A stretch of 64,000 nt of DNA, taken from Streptomyces cellulosae. Lineage in GTDB: Bacteria; Actinomycetota; Actinomycetes; Streptomycetales; Streptomycetaceae. The position numbers were made by a program, and so were the translations under genes. The stretch lies in assembly GCF_000721105.1 (NCBI RefSeq), contig NZ_JOEV01000002.1, positions 652,756 through 716,755 of the forward strand, in the 5' to 3' direction. Shown here one piece after another: positions 53,475 to 62,674 of this stretch (its first letter is position 1; every line of letters begins with the position of its first letter). The notes under the pieces were generated by a model. It worked only from the letters and a program-made list of their open reading frames with translations. It did no database searches and was not told the origin of the DNA.

Positions 53475-54254
53475 TCACCTGGACCGCCGGGTGGAGGCGC
53501 GCAGACCGTGGTACCAGCCGAGCACCCGCCGCTCGACCAGTTGGAACAGCACCGACAACAGGAAGCCCAGCAGACCCAGCACGAGGATTCCGGTCCACAT
53601 GTCGGGGATCGCGAAACCGCGCTGGAACTGCACGACGGTGAAGCCGAGGCCGCTGCTGGCCGCGAACATCTCGCTGATGACCATGAGGATGATGCCGATG
53701 GACAGCCCCTGGCGCAGCCCCGCGAAGATCTGCGGGCTCGCCGAGCGCAGCACCACGTGCCTGAGGCGGGCGGCGCCCGTGATGCCGTAGGAACGGGCCG
53801 TGTCCGCCATCACCGAGTCCACCGCCCGTACGCCCTCGACGGTGTTCAGCAGGATCGGCCACACGCAGCCGCTCGCGATCACGACCACCTTCATCGTGTC
53901 GCCGATGCCCGCGAACAGCATGATGACGGGGATCAGCACGGGCGGCGGCACCGCCCGCAGGAACTCCATGACCGGCTCGCACACCGCCCGCACCCGCCGG
54001 TGGGAACCGATCACCGTGCCGAGGGCCACGCCGGTCACGGCCGCGGTGGCGTAACCGGCCGCCAGTCTGAGCACGCTGGGGAAGGCGTCCGTGCGCAGCC
54101 GCTCGGCCGTCCAGACGTCCGGGAAGGTCTTCAGGATGGTGCGCAGGGGCGGCCAGTACACGTCGGTGCTGTCGTCGGAGGCCAGCCACCACACGGCGAG
54201 CAGGACGACGGGCAACGCGACCACGAACACCAGCCGCAGCAGAAAGCGCCTCAC
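53475..54254 (-). CDS. NitT/TauT-type ABC transporter permease 1
   Basis: 259 residues; GTG overlaps the upstream permease stop (GTGA). Six hydrophobic segments and the coupling loop DTARSYGITGAARLRHVVLRSASP. The start-proximal VRRFLLRLVFVVALPVVLLAVWWLA is the first helix. Forms a heterodimeric channel with the next permease. Confidence 0.92.
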   Translation of the reverse strand: MRRFLLRLVFVVALPVVLLAVWWLASDDSTDVYWPPLRTILKTFPDVWTAERLRTDAFPSVLRLAAGYATAAVTGVALGTVIGSHRRVRAVCEPVMEFLRAVPPPVLIPVIMLFAGIGDTMKVVVIASGCVWPILLNTVEGVRAVDSVMADTARSYGITGAARLRHVVLRSASPQIFAGLRQGLSIGIILMVISEMFAASSGLGFTVVQFQRGFAIPDMWTGILVLGLLGFLLSVLFQLVERRVLGWYHGLRASTRRSR

Positions 54255-55024
54255 ACCGTCACCTCCCCGCGCACCGACTGGTGCCAGGCCAGCGCCCGGC
54301 GCTCCACCGACCTCGCGCCGACATTGATCAACAGGCCCAGGAGACCGGTCACGACGATCAGCGCGTACATGTCCGGCACGGCCTGCGAGTTCTGCGCGAT
54401 CCCGATGCGCGCGCCCAACCCCGGGGACCCGATGACGAGTTCGGCGGTGACGGTGAGGATCAGGGCGACGGCCGCCGCCAGCCTGAGGCCCGTCATGACG
54501 TACGGCAGCGCCGTCGGCCACAGGACGTACCGGACCCGCGCCCAGGTGCCCAGACCGTACGAGCGTGCGGTCTCCTCGGCGACCGGGTCGACGTCCCGGA
54601 CGCCGTACAGCGTCTGGATCAGCACCTGCCAGAACGAGGCGTACACCACCAGCAGGAGCACCGAGCGCAGTTCGTTGCCGTACAGCAGGACCGCCAGCGG
54701 GATCAGCGCGACCGAGGGGATCGGGCGCAGGAACTCGATCGTCGAGGCGGTCGCCTCCCGCAGATACGGCACGACGGAGATGACCACCCCCGCGACGATC
54801 CCCGCGCAGGCCGCCACCGCCAGGCCCACCGCCCAGCCGGTGAGCGTGTCGCCGAGCGCCGTCCAGAAGGCGGAGTCGGTGAGTTCGCCGGCGAAGGCGT
54901 CGGCGATCTTGCTGGTGGGAGGGAAGTACGCCTCCTTGACCAGGCCGAGCCGCGGCACCGCCTCGCCCAGGGCGAGGAAGACGGCGAGCCCGGCCGCACC
55001 GAGTGCGAGGTTCGCGCCCTTCAC
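54251..55024 (-). CDS. NitT/TauT-type ABC transporter permease 2
   Basis: 257 residues; GTG at 55024 overlaps the binding-protein stop (GTGA). Coupling loop ETARSYGLGTWARVRYVLWPTALP is clear, with six membrane helices. A longer reading upstream to 55126 would be antisense-like overlap with the binding-protein gene and is rejected. Confidence 0.92.
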   Translation of the reverse strand: MKGANLALGAAGLAVFLALGEAVPRLGLVKEAYFPPTSKIADAFAGELTDSAFWTALGDTLTGWAVGLAVAACAGIVAGVVISVVPYLREATASTIEFLRPIPSVALIPLAVLLYGNELRSVLLLVVYASFWQVLIQTLYGVRDVDPVAEETARSYGLGTWARVRYVLWPTALPYVMTGLRLAAAVALILTVTAELVIGSPGLGARIGIAQNSQAVPDMYALIVVTGLLGLLINVGARSVERRALAWHQSVRGEVTV

Positions 55025-55992
55025 GGCAGCAGCTTGTCCAGGTCGGGCTCCGTCTTGAACAGGCCGTCGTCCTGGCCCAGCTTCCGCAGCGCCTCGATGG
55101 AGGCGCGGTTCGCCTCGGCCGGCCACTTCGGCAGCGTCACCTGCTCCAGCACCGCGGCCGGGATCTTCGTGTACGACGTGACGATGGCGCGGACCTCGTC
55201 CGGGTGGGAGTCGGCGTACGCGAGGGACTCCGCGGTGGCCTCCCGGAACTTCTTCACCACGTCCGGGTGCTGCTGTTCGTACTGCCGGGAGGTGAAGTAC
55301 ATCGCGACGGTGAGGTCCGGGGCGACGTCGATCAAAGGGGAGGCGATCTCCACGCCGCCCTGGCTCCTGACGGTGGCCCGCGCCGGCTCGACCACACTCA
55401 CGGCGTCGACCTGTCCCTGGTCGAGAGCCGCGGGCATCTGGTCGAAGGCGAGCTCGACGAACCTCACCTTGTCCGGGTCACCGCCGGCGGTGCGTACCGC
55501 CGCGCGCACGGCGGTCTCGTTGATGTTCTTGAGCGTGTTGATGGCGACCTTCTTGCCCTCAAGCTCCCCGGGTGACTTGAGGGCACTGCCCTTCTTCACC
55601 ATGAGGGCGTTGAAGTCCTTGCCCCGTACGCCGGTTGAGGCGATGCCGTTGACGACGGCCTTGACGGGCACGTTGTTGGACTGGGCCACCATCAACGACG
55701 TCACATTGCTGAACCCGAACTGGAACTGACCACTCACGACACCCGGCACGATCGCCGCGCCGCCCTGTGCGGTCGTGAGGGTCAGCTTCAGTCCGTGCTT
55801 CTCGTAGAAGCCCTTTTTCTGGCCGAGATAGACGGGCGCCACGTCGACGATGGGGATGAGCCCCAGCTTGACGGTGGTGATGCCCCCGGACGAGGCGGCC
55901 TTGCCCGACGTACCGGAGTCGTCGGAAGAGCCACAGGCCGCCGTGGCGAGAAGAATGGCACCGGCCGTGAGGCCGGATAAAAGACGACGCAT
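55021..55992 (-). CDS. NitT/TauT-type ABC transporter substrate-binding lipoprotein
   Basis: 323 residues from ATG 55992 (AGGAG upstream). Signal peptide with lipobox LATAAC, lipidated cysteine C20. The mature protein has the family opening VKLGLIPIVDVAPVYLGQKKGFYEKHGL. Such proteins bind nitrate, taurine, sulfonates, thiamine precursors or aromatic acids such as phthalate. Being downstream of a Rieske oxygenase and reductase, the ligand is probably that enzyme's substrate. Confidence 0.93.
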   Translation of the reverse strand: MRRLLSGLTAGAILLATAACGSSDDSGTSGKAASSGGITTVKLGLIPIVDVAPVYLGQKKGFYEKHGLKLTLTTAQGGAAIVPGVVSGQFQFGFSNVTSLMVAQSNNVPVKAVVNGIASTGVRGKDFNALMVKKGSALKSPGELEGKKVAINTLKNINETAVRAAVRTAGGDPDKVRFVELAFDQMPAALDQGQVDAVSVVEPARATVRSQGGVEIASPLIDVAPDLTVAMYFTSRQYEQQHPDVVKKFREATAESLAYADSHPDEVRAIVTSYTKIPAAVLEQVTLPKWPAEANRASIEALRKLGQDDGLFKTEPDLDKLLP

Positions 55993-56173
55993 GGCTCCTC
56001 CTGTGCAGACAACGGTGTTCCGACAGGTTGTGCGCACCCCGCACAGTAGTGCTCAGCCGGTGTGCGGGGGAACGTGAAGGGAGCCATCCGTCACTGTCAA
56101 AGGGTGTGACCGGCAAGGCGGTTGACAGCCGGGAGGGGCGGGCAGGAGGGCAGGACGTGATGCCCCCCGGGGA

Positions 56174-57109
56174 TCACAGGTCCAGCACGAGCCGCTTCCC
56201 CCGGCACCGGGACACACAGATGAGCATGGTCTCGCCGGCCTCGCGTTCCTCGTCGGAGAGAACCGAGTCCCTGTGATCAGGGTCGCCCTCCAGCACGTCC
56301 GTCTCGCAGGTGCCGCACGTTCCCTCGGTGCAGGAGAACAGCACCTCCACGCCGGCGCCCCGCACGGCGTCCAGCACCGACACGTCCGCGGGCACGGTGA
56401 GCGTACGACCGCTGCGGGCCAGCTCGACCTCGAACTCGGTGTCGGCCCCCGTCTCCTGGACCTTCGGTTCGAACCGCTCGACGTGCAACGCCCCGGCCGG
56501 GCAGCGCGCCTCCACCGCGTCCAGCAGCGGCCCGGGACCGCAGCAGTAGACGAGGGTGCCCTCGGGCAGGTCGTCCAGCACCGAGGCGAGGTCCAGCAGT
56601 CCGGTCTCGTCCTGGGGGGCGATCGTGACGCGGTCGCCGTACCCGCTCAACTCCTCGCAGAACGCCATGGATCCGCGGCTGCGCCCGCCGTACAGCAGGC
56701 TCCACTCGGCGCCCGCCGCCTCGGCCGCGGCCAGCATCGGCAGGATGGGCGTGATGCCGATGCCGCCCGCGACGAACCGATAGCGCGGCGCGGGCCGCAG
56801 TGCGAAGTGGTTGCGCGGACCGCGCACCCGCACCTTGCCGCCCTGCCCCAACTGCTCGTGCACGTACGCGGATCCGCCGCGCCCGTCCGGCTCGCGCAGC
56901 ACGGCGATCCGCCAGGCCGTCCGGTCCGCCGGATCCCCGCACAGCGAATACTGCCGCTCCAGGTCCGGCCCGAGGACCACGTCGACATGGGCGCCCGGCT
57001 CCCAGGCCGGCAGTTCCTCGCCCAGCGGATGCCGCAGGGTCAGGGCGAGCACGCCGTCGGCGGCGAACTCCTTTTTCTCGACGACGAGTTCGGATTCGTA
57101 CACAGTCAT
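56174..57109 (-). CDS. Rieske oxygenase reductase (VanB-like, FMN/NAD/2Fe-2S)
   Basis: 311 residues from ATG 57109, which overlaps the stop of the small gene (ATGA). Domain order: flavin-binding RQYSLCG at about 52-58, NAD-binding GGIGITPILPM, then a C-terminal plant-type 2Fe-2S centre FSCTEGTCGTCETDVLEG with the fourth cysteine in MLICVSRC. That order is the phthalate-dioxygenase-reductase/VanB arrangement. It passes electrons from NADH to the Rieske oxygenase two genes upstream. Confidence 0.93.
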   Translation of the reverse strand: MTVYESELVVEKKEFAADGVLALTLRHPLGEELPAWEPGAHVDVVLGPDLERQYSLCGDPADRTAWRIAVLREPDGRGGSAYVHEQLGQGGKVRVRGPRNHFALRPAPRYRFVAGGIGITPILPMLAAAEAAGAEWSLLYGGRSRGSMAFCEELSGYGDRVTIAPQDETGLLDLASVLDDLPEGTLVYCCGPGPLLDAVEARCPAGALHVERFEPKVQETGADTEFEVELARSGRTLTVPADVSVLDAVRGAGVEVLFSCTEGTCGTCETDVLEGDPDHRDSVLSDEEREAGETMLICVSRCRGKRLVLDL

Positions 57110-57288
57110 GAGTCGCTTCCTCGCGGCTGATGGCCCTCCGGGTGCCCGAGCATCCACTCCCACATCTCGACCGGGTCCTGGGCGGAGTTTTCGGCACCGC
57201 AGTGGCAGGTGCCGTGCAGTACGTCGGTCCCAGGCAGCCAGTCGATGCGGTAGATCTCTCGCGGCCCTGCCGAGGACGGACTCGTCAC
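57106..57288 (-). CDS. Unrecognised 60-residue protein between Rieske oxygenase and reductase
   Basis: GTG start overlaps the oxygenase stop (GTGA) and its stop overlaps the reductase start (ATGA), so both borders are translationally coupled and the gene is probably real. The middle reads HGTCHCGAENSAQDPVEMW, a C-x-C pair with nearby histidines, then EWMLGHPEGH, suggesting a small metal-binding module. No signal peptide or membrane segment. I do not recognise the family. Position suggests an accessory subunit or assembly factor of the oxygenase. Confidence 0.7.
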   Translation of the reverse strand: MTSPSSAGPREIYRIDWLPGTDVLHGTCHCGAENSAQDPVEMWEWMLGHPEGHQPRGSDS

Positions 57289-58352
57289 TGGACCTTCTCC
57301 ACGGGCTTGTCGCCCTCCTCGACCAGCCGGGCGAGGATACGGCGGGCGGCCAGGCCGCCGGTGTCGATGTTGATGCTCAGCTCCTGGTAGCCGGTCCGCT
57401 CGGTGCCGAGCGTCTTCTGCAGCAGGTTGAGCGCATCGACGTCCTGCATGACGACCGTGTGGTTGTTGCCCCGCAGGAACTCGGTGACCTCGTCGTCCTC
57501 GGTCGCCCAGTCCCGCGAGACCATCCAGAAGTCGTACACCTTGCCGTCGGCGGACGGCGTGATGGCGTACGTGATCTCGGTGTGGAACCCGTTCGGGTCA
57601 CTGCCGTCGGCCTCGGGCAGCACACCGACCGGCGCGATCCGGCTGTGCAGCAGATACAGACAGGGCGCGTGGTACTCGATGTCCTGCCAGCGGGTGATCC
57701 GGCCCTCGATGCCGGTGGACTTGGCATAGAACGGCGGGCACGCCGCGTCGTCCATGTGCCGGCTCACCCGGACGATCCCGGCGCCCTCGTCCACCTCGGT
57801 GGTGATCGGCGTCTCGGCGACCTCGGGAGTGCCGATGTAGCCGCCGTGCAGGTACGTCTCGTGGGAGAGGTCGAGGAGGTTGTCGACGAGGAGGCCGTAG
57901 TCGGCGTCGATCGGCTCCATGCCGCGGACGGTCGTCCAGCCGGGGGAGTCCAGGTGCCGGGCCCGCGGAATGGTCTGCGGGTCGGCGAGGGCCGGGTCAC
58001 CGATCCACACCCACACCAGGGAGTCCTGCTCGACCACCGGGTACGAGGTGACGCGGGCGGTGCGCGGTACGCGCTTCTGCCCCGGCACGTACACGCAGGT
58101 GCCGGTCGTGTCGTAGGTGAACCCGTGGTACCCGCACACGATCCGGTCGCCGTCGAGCCGGCTCTCGGAGAGCGGATAACGGCGGTGCACACAGCGGTCG
58201 TGGAGGACGACGGGCGTGCCCTCCTCCTCGGTCCGGTAGAACACGAGCGGCTCACCGAGGATCGTCCGGCCCAGCAGTTCCTCGCGGCCGACCTCGTGGC
58301 TGTAGGCGGCGACGTACCACTGGTTCCTGGCGAAGGCGGTCATGTGAGGCAT
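57285..58352 (-). CDS. Rieske non-heme iron oxygenase (vanillate O-demethylase VanA-like)
   Basis: 355 residues from ATG 58352 (ATG 58343 also possible). Rieske cluster ligands C54-x-H56 and C73-x2-H76 in DRCVHRRYP and VCGYHGFTY. The mononuclear iron site is in LVDNLLDLSHETYLH (D-x2-H-x4-H). The overall opening MTAFARNQWYVAAYSHEVG is typical of VanA and dicamba/toluenesulfonate-type demethylases. Likely removes a methyl (or hydroxylates) an aromatic ether or similar compound. It heads an operon with a small protein, the reductase and an importer. Confidence 0.92.
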   Translation of the reverse strand: MPHMTAFARNQWYVAAYSHEVGREELLGRTILGEPLVFYRTEEEGTPVVLHDRCVHRRYPLSESRLDGDRIVCGYHGFTYDTTGTCVYVPGQKRVPRTARVTSYPVVEQDSLVWVWIGDPALADPQTIPRARHLDSPGWTTVRGMEPIDADYGLLVDNLLDLSHETYLHGGYIGTPEVAETPITTEVDEGAGIVRVSRHMDDAACPPFYAKSTGIEGRITRWQDIEYHAPCLYLLHSRIAPVGVLPEADGSDPNGFHTEITYAITPSADGKVYDFWMVSRDWATEDDEVTEFLRGNNHTVVMQDVDALNLLQKTLGTERTGYQELSINIDTGGLAARRILARLVEEGDKPVEKVQ

Positions 58353-59144
58353 GGGGGTTCCCGTCCCTGTCGGCGGGGCTTCGTCGCCCCGCGTGCCGTG
58401 GTTGGACTCAGGATCGTGACGCTTGCGGTGGCTCGGCAAGGCGGCTTCTGCCACACGGAAGGCTTCCTGCGGAGAGGCTGGTCAGAGCGCCGGTCCGCAC
58501 CAACCTCCGTGGCGTGCGGGGGTGGTTCCGGCCTGACTGGTGATCGTTCTGCCGGTGAGTGACTGGCTCGACGGGCCGCGAGGTGTACGCGCCGAGTTTT
58601 ATGGCTGTCCGCTGCCCGCGCTGTCCTCAGGGTGCTCGAGCTCGGCACGAGGTGCTCACAGACGCATGGCTCGCGGCGGACAGGGCGGCCCTGTGGTGTC
58701 GCTCGTCGCGTGATGTCGCTGCCCCGGAACCTCCGCTCGGCGTCGTACGCGTCGACAACCGGCACAGAACGCGGTCTGTGCCGGCGAACGGGTACGGCTC
58801 CGTTGCCACCGGTGGCGGATCAGTGAGCGCTGGAGACCCGCGACAGATCGATGTGCAGGCGCCTCGTCAAGTCGTTCCAGGGCATTCCCACCGGTCCCGC
58901 CTCCGGGGCTCGCGCAGGGCGAGACCACGCTTGCCCCGCCGCACCGGCGGAACCCGGTCGTCACCCGGGGCACCCCGTCGCGGTGGAAGGGTTGCCTGTC
59001 AGCGGGCCGGGGCCGATGACCACATGAGCGGGGCGAACCCGCGCCGTGGGCGCTGACAATCGTGACCGTCCACGTCAGTTTCGGGCCGCTCCATGACGCC
59101 GTCAAGAAGGCCGAGTGGGCGGTCTCACCTGGTGGTCACTCGCG
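58353..59144. other. Large intergenic region upstream of the Rieske operon
   Basis: About 790 bases between divergent operons. Several open frames exist on both strands but none has a ribosome site with recognisable sequence. The Rieske operon promoter should be near 58360-58560; no clear operator was seen. Confidence 0.45.
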
Positions 59145-59174
59145 TTGACATTATTTTCGGGACATGCCTAACTT
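59145..59174 (+). promoter_or_regulatory. Promoter of the leader peptide / amino-acid importer operon
   Basis: TTGACA (59145-59150), an 18-base AT-rich spacer, then TAACTT (59169-59174). This is the best vegetative-type promoter in the window and lies 38 bases before the leader ORF. Confidence 0.65.
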
Positions 59175-59211
59175 GCGGCGAAGAGCGAGATGCCCCAGGG
59201 CCGGACAAGTG

Positions 59212-59358
59212 ATGGTGACAGCGATGTACGCAGCTGACGGGACGGCCGCATGGCGGCGCCTCGGTCGCGTCCTGCTGTGCGCGGACCGCTCCGTCGACCT
59301 GCTGCGCGTCAACAGCGCCCTCTGTACGGCCGCTTGTCGCGCCCGTTGTCAGGGCTGA
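59212..59358 (+). CDS. Putative cysteine-type leader peptide upstream of the ABC importer
   Basis: 48 residues (44 if started at ATG 59224). The C-terminal part reads DRSVDLLRVNSALCTAACRARC; the DLLRV-x-x-ALC motif recurs in the second leader at 63562. Actinobacterial leader peptides with this motif, and with Cys codons near the end, precede sulfur-metabolism genes and are thought to control them by attenuation when cysteine is scarce. Here four Cys codons fall late in the ORF. A small CACCGC/GCGGTG hairpin follows at 59382-59396, about 20 bases after the stop. Confidence 0.6.
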   Translation: MVTAMYAADGTAAWRRLGRVLLCADRSVDLLRVNSALCTAACRARCQG

Positions 59359-59526
59359 CGGCTTTCTGAGTCTCTGACGACCACCGCTGTGCGGTGTGTC
59401 CCCTCCCCGCCCAGCCCCCGTTCCGCGTGTACCCGTCTCGCGCCTCGTGCCTCGGGCCGAGCCGTTCCCGCGGCATGGTGCTGCCGCTTTCCGCGGTCCT
59501 GGGTGTTCGAATCCCTGGAGCCTTCC

Positions 59527-60531
59527 ATGAGTGAATCTCCCGGCATCGCTGTGTCCTCCGGAGCAGCGCCGCCCACTGAGGCGATCCTCCGCCCCGACAC
59601 CCCCGCCGCGCCGAAGCCCCTGGCGGCGCAGCGAGTTCTTCCGCTCCGGCATCCCGGCCGCTGGACCATCACGGCAGTCGTACTCGTGCTGGTCGCCCAG
59701 ATCGTCCACGGGCTGGCGACCAACCCCTTCTTCCAATGGGACCGGTTCCAGTACTGGTTCCTGCGGCCGACGATTCTCGACGGCCTGCTCATCACCCTCG
59801 AAGTCACCGTCTACAGCGCCGCGTTGGGCCTGCTCGGCGGCGTCCTGCTGGCACTGGCCCGGCTCTCCCCGAGCCCGGTGCTGCGCACGGTCAGCTGGAT
59901 CTACACCTGGCTGTTCCGGTCGGTGCCGCTGATCGTGGTCCTGCTGTTCCTCTACAACTTCAGTGCGCTCTACAGGACGTTGAGTGTGGGAGTGCCGTTC
60001 GGCCCGGCCTTCTTCACCTTCGACGAGTCCCGGCTCGCCACCGACATGGTCGTCGCGGTGGTCGGACTGAGCCTCAACGAGGCGGCGTACGCCTCCGAGG
60101 TGGTGCGCGGCGGCATCCTCTCCGTCGACCAGGGCCAGCACGAGGCGGCCTCCGCCCTCGGCCTGCCGAAGCGGTACCAGTTCGCGAAGATCGTCTTCCC
60201 TCAGGCGCTGCGCTCCATCACGCCCAACTACGTCAACCAGCTGATCGGCCTGATCAAGGGCACCTCACTGGTCTTCTACGTCTCGTTGCTCGACCTTTTC
60301 GGCTCCGTACAGAGCATGGGCAGCACCTACCCCGGCGACATCGTGCCGCTGCTGCTGGTCGCCACCGCCTGGTACCTGATCCTCACCAGCGTCGTGTCCG
60401 TCATCCAGTTCTACGTCGAGCGGTACTACTCGCGGGGCGCGCTGCGCACCCTGCCGCCGACCCCGCTGCAGAAGGTGCGGACCGCTCTGCGTGACCTGCG
60501 GGCCCGGGTCCGGAGGGAGACGGCGACATGA
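59527..60531 (+). CDS. Polar amino-acid ABC transporter permease
   Basis: 334 residues from ATG 59527. HisM/GlnP-type: [40 protein letters not shown], and coupling loop [24 protein letters not shown]. The 60-residue N-terminal extension before the first helix is Pro/Ala-rich. A leader peptide with Cys codons lies 168 bases upstream, so cystine, cysteine or another sulfur compound is the proposed cargo. It is coupled to the ATPase gene by ATGA. Confidence 0.92.
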   Translation: MSESPGIAVSSGAAPPTEAILRPDTPAAPKPLAAQRVLPLRHPGRWTITAVVLVLVAQIVHGLATNPFFQWDRFQYWFLRPTILDGLLITLEVTVYSAALGLLGGVLLALARLSPSPVLRTVSWIYTWLFRSVPLIVVLLFLYNFSALYRTLSVGVPFGPAFFTFDESRLATDMVVAVVGLSLNEAAYASEVVRGGILSVDQGQHEAASALGLPKRYQFAKIVFPQALRSITPNYVNQLIGLIKGTSLVFYVSLLDLFGSVQSMGSTYPGDIVPLLLVATAWYLILTSVVSVIQFYVERYYSRGALRTLPPTPLQKVRTALRDLRARVRRETAT

Positions 60532-61421
60532 CCGCCAAGGCGACTGAGACAGCGCAGACGGCCGAGACGGCGCAGACGCCCGAGACGGCGCAGACGGCAT
60601 CGGCGGCCGAGACGGCCAGGACGGCATCGGCGGCCGAGACCGGCGCGACGCACGAGATACGTCCCGCCGCGGTCGAGGTGCACGACGTGCACAAGTGGTA
60701 CGGCACCCATCACGTCCTGGACGGTGTGGAGTTGACCGTGCGGCCCGGAGAGGTCACGGTCATCCTCGGACCCTCCGGCTCCGGCAAGTCCACGCTCCTG
60801 AGGGTGATCAACCACCTGGAGAAGCCCGAGATCGGCCATGTCAGCCTGAACGGCGAGCTGATCGGCGTACGCAGGCACGGCGAACGCCTGAAGGAACTGA
60901 GCGAACGGGTCATCCTGGCCCAGCGCGGCCGGATCGGGTTCGTGTTCCAGAACTTCAACCTCTTCCCGCACCTGACCGTGCTGGACAACGTGGCGGCGGC
61001 TCCGGTGGCGACCGGCAGGCTGACCAAGCCCGAGGCCCAGAAGCTGGCCCGCGACCTGCTCGCCCGCGTAGGGCTCGCCGACAAGGCCGCCGCCTACCCC
61101 CGGCAGTTGTCCGGCGGCCAGCAGCAGCGGGTGGCCATCGCCCGCGCCCTCGCCCTGCGGCCCGGGGTCATCCTCTTCGACGAACCCACCTCCGCCCTCG
61201 ACCCCGAGCTGGTCGGCGAGGTGCTGGCCGTCATCAAGGATCTGGCCGGCAGCGGCACCACTCTCGTCATCGTGACCCACGAGATCGGCTTCGCCCGTGA
61301 GATCGCCGATCGGGTGGTCTTCATGGACGAAGGCCGGATCGTCGAACAGGGCCCACCCGCCCAGGTGTTGGACCACCCGGACAACGAGCGCACCAGGGAC
61401 TTTCTGAGCAAGGTCCTCTGA
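60528..61421 (+). CDS. Polar amino-acid ABC transporter ATP-binding protein
   Basis: 297 residues. Walker [14 protein letters not shown], signature [15 protein letters not shown], Walker [20 protein letters not shown], and the [29 protein letters not shown] switch region typical of GlnQ/TcyC-like ATPases. An unusual 45-residue N-terminal extension made of Ala/Thr/Glu/Gln repeats precedes the fold. It is encoded by imperfect GAGAC(G/A)GC-type repeats and is probably disordered. ATG overlaps the permease stop. Confidence 0.93.
   Translation: MTAKATETAQTAETAQTPETAQTASAAETARTASAAETGATHEIRPAAVEVHDVHKWYGTHHVLDGVELTVRPGEVTVILGPSGSGKSTLLRVINHLEKPEIGHVSLNGELIGVRRHGERLKELSERVILAQRGRIGFVFQNFNLFPHLTVLDNVAAAPVATGRLTKPEAQKLARDLLARVGLADKAAAYPRQLSGGQQQRVAIARALALRPGVILFDEPTSALDPELVGEVLAVIKDLAGSGTTLVIVTHEIGFAREIADRVVFMDEGRIVEQGPPAQVLDHPDNERTRDFLSKVL
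60538..60650 (+). repeat. Imperfect repeats encoding an Ala/Thr/Glu-rich N-terminal extension
   Basis: Repeated units such as GAGACGGCGCAGACG give [21 protein letters not shown] and SAAETGAT. Low-complexity; length may vary between strains. Confidence 0.65.
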
Positions 61422-61557
61422 CCCCGACGACCGCGTCCAGCGGGCCCGCACATCTGCGCCCGCTGTGCACAACGGCTCCGCGGCACTCCGCCCCGAGCCC
61501 GCGCTCCGCCGGACCGCTCTGCCCACACATCTCACCGCACACCCGACAAGGACACCC

Positions 61558-62583
61558 ATGCGCACCCTCAGCCTCCGCAGCAGACTCCTCCGCGGCGTCA
61601 CCGCGTCCGCAGCCGTCGCCTCCCTCGCCGCAGGGCTCGCCGCCTGCGGGGGCGACAGCGACGCCGCCACCAAGACCGGCAGCGCGTCGGCCGGGACGGT
61701 CACCGTCGGCGCACTCTCCAACGGCGCCGCCGAGGAGACCGAGCTGAAGGTGTCCGAGGTGAAGTCGATCAGCGCCGAACTGCCCAAGGCGGTCGCCAGG
61801 AGCGGCAAGTTGGTCGTCGGTGTCGGCGCGCTGCCCGCCGGGTTCCCGCCGCTGGCGTACGTGGGCCAGGACCAGAAGACCCTCACCGGCGCCGAACCCG
61901 ACCTCGGCCGGCTGGTCGCCGCGGTTCTCGGACTGAAGCCGGAGTTGAAGAACTCGACCTGGGAGAACCTGTTCGTCGGCATCGACAGCGGCAAGGTCGA
62001 CGTGGCCTTCTCGAACGTCACCGACACCGAGGAGCGCAAGAAGAAGTACGAGTTCGCCTCCTACCGGCAGGACAACCTCGCCTTCGAGGTGCCGAAGAAG
62101 AGCACCTGGAACTTCGACGGCGACTACGAGAACCTGGCCGGCAAGACCGTCTCCGTCGGGGCCGGCACCAACCAGGAGAAGCTCCTGCTGGAGTGGAAGG
62201 CGAAGCTGGCCAAGGAGGGCAAGAAGCTCACCGTCAAGTACTTCCAGGACAACAACAGCGTCTACCTGGCGCTGTCCAGCGGGAAGATCGACGCCTACTT
62301 CGGTCCCAACCCCGGCATCGCCTACCACATCACCCAGGTCGCCAGGACGCCCAACCCGACGCGCAACGCGGGCGAGTTCTCCGGCGCGGGAGCGACGCTC
62401 CAGGGCATCATCGCGGCCACCGCGAAGAAGGACAGCGGCCTGGCCAAGCCGCTCGCGGACGCGGTCAACTACCTGATCAAGAACGGTCAGTACGCCAAGT
62501 GGCTCGCCGCCTGGCACCTCTCCAACGAGGCCGTCGGCAAGTCCGAGATCAACCCGCCCGGGCTGCCGCTCGACAACTCCTGA
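61558..62583 (+). CDS. Polar amino-acid ABC transporter substrate-binding lipoprotein
   Basis: 341 residues from ATG 61558 (AAGGA eight bases upstream); an upstream in-frame ATG at 61465 would place 31 residues before the signal peptide. Signal peptide with lipobox GLAAC, C30. The mature protein follows the family-3 pattern: GKLVVGVGALPAGFPPLAYVG, TGAEPDLGRLVAAVLGLKPEL, and VDVAFSNVTDTEERKKKYEFASY. It binds an amino acid or related sulfur compound outside the cell. Confidence 0.92.
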   Translation: MRTLSLRSRLLRGVTASAAVASLAAGLAACGGDSDAATKTGSASAGTVTVGALSNGAAEETELKVSEVKSISAELPKAVARSGKLVVGVGALPAGFPPLAYVGQDQKTLTGAEPDLGRLVAAVLGLKPELKNSTWENLFVGIDSGKVDVAFSNVTDTEERKKKYEFASYRQDNLAFEVPKKSTWNFDGDYENLAGKTVSVGAGTNQEKLLLEWKAKLAKEGKKLTVKYFQDNNSVYLALSSGKIDAYFGPNPGIAYHITQVARTPNPTRNAGEFSGAGATLQGIIAATAKKDSGLAKPLADAVNYLIKNGQYAKWLAAWHLSNEAVGKSEINPPGLPLDNS

Positions 62584-62603
62584 TCCGCCGCCCGTCCCTG
62601 GAG

Positions 62604-62627
62604 ACTCCGCCGTGTCCACGGCGGAGT
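62604..62627 (+). terminator. Hairpin after the amino-acid importer operon
   Basis: ACTCCGCCGTG and CACGGCGGAGT form an 11-bp perfect stem with only two unpaired bases, 20 bases after the binding-protein stop. It covers the GTG at 62612, arguing that the acetyltransferase starts at 62675. Confidence 0.6.
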
Positions 62628-62674
62628 TCCGGGCGCGCCCTGCCGCGTTCCAGCTACGGAGACTCCGCAACGCC

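Noticed and set aside
58656..59105. Minus-strand frame of 149 codons in the gap before the leader peptide
   Set aside because: Arg/Ser-rich noise, no ribosome site, no similarity that I can recognise.
62612..62674. GTG start for the acetyltransferase
   Set aside because: It is buried in an 11-bp hairpin that probably ends the importer operon.
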